Below are positions 63,940-64,000 of a DNA stretch of 64,000 bases, piece by piece (position 1 is the stretch's first letter; every line of letters begins with the position of its first letter). Origin of the DNA: Geoalkalibacter subterraneus (lineage in GTDB: Bacteria > Desulfobacterota > Desulfuromonadia > Desulfuromonadales > Geoalkalibacteraceae); the NCBI RefSeq assembly GCF_000827125.1, contig NZ_CP010311.1, positions 2,046,001-2,110,000 of the forward strand, given 5' to 3'. The position numbers and the translations under genes are program-made. The notes beneath the pieces were generated by a model, which was not told the origin of the DNA, made no database searches, and saw nothing but the letters and a program-made list of their open reading frames with translations.

Positions 63940-64000
63940 TCGGCCTCCGCGACACGGGCGAAATCGGCATCCGCGTGCTGGGCTGCGTCCAGAAACAGGG
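63936..64000 (-). CDS. C-terminal end of an upstream integrative-element gene (runs off window)
   Basis: Twenty codons read LFLDAAQHADADFARVAEAE and then TGA, which overlaps the ATG of the CHC2 fragment. The coupling suggests an operon. The protein cannot be identified from this end. Confidence 0.45.
   Translation of the reverse strand, partial: LFLDAAQHADADFARVAEAE

Overview
The window looks like the chromosome of an anaerobic, GC-rich member of the Desulfuromonadia or related Desulfobacterota. This is inferred from gene content only: EtfAB feeding a membrane Fe-S oxidoreductase, a fused B12-dependent isobutyryl-CoA mutase, a tetrathionate-reductase-type molybdoenzyme, a double-cluster Fe-S protein, and two candidate selenoproteins. 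No rRNA, tRNA or CRISPR array was seen.

Layout. (1) 1-2.7 kb: remains of a small redox operon on the minus strand. It holds a DUF169 N-terminus, an iron-sulfur flavoprotein gene cut by a 682-bp IS200-type element, an SDR gene, and a chimeric fragment ending in a 2-hydroxyacid dehydrogenase tail. (2) 2.7-9.0 kb: very GC-rich wrbA-yhiI-rbbA-yhhJ-type efflux/ABC operon with a divergent Rrf2 regulator. (3) 9.4-10.6 kb: IS4-type remnant, a dispersed palindrome and hsp20. (4) 10.6-21.4 kb: a type I restriction-modification island (XRE regulator, hsdM, hsdS, RAYT transposase, AlbA-like gene, hsdR, Fic remnant, three unknown genes). Several of its genes carry copies of a 28-bp GTAG-type palindrome inside their reading frames.

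(5) 22.1-46.1 kb: 24 kb of minus-strand genes that together make a plausible isobutyrate/butyrate oxidation route. They include a TRAP transporter, a CoA-transferase, IcmF with the cobalamin adenosyltransferase CobO, butyryl-CoA dehydrogenase, crotonase, 3-hydroxybutyryl-CoA dehydrogenase, thiolase, EtfAB and an Etf:quinone-type Fe-S oxidoreductase. A second acyl-CoA dehydrogenase and a GctAB-type CoA-transferase follow. A divergent MerR gene (46.6 kb) and a near-identical promoter/operator in front of both transcription blocks suggest joint control. (6) 46.4-48.6 kb: a structured 127-bp repeat, IS3, antitoxin and ClC-channel remnants, and an OsmC gene with an in-frame UGA at the catalytic cysteine. 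(7) 48.6-53.9 kb: lemA-TPM-TPM, a rubrerythrin-like gene, a CMD/AhpD-like gene with a CxxU motif joined to a frameshifted methyltransferase, and small unknown genes. (8) 54.2-62.8 kb: ttrBCA-type reductase with a divergent histidine kinase and sigma-54 response regulator, and a palindromic site array between them. (9) 62.8-64 kb: remains of an integrative element with a CHC2 zinc-finger fragment and short iteron-like repeats.

The parts most worth a second look are the RAYT with its palindromes inside coding sequences, the isobutyrate island with its shared operator, and the two candidate selenoproteins.
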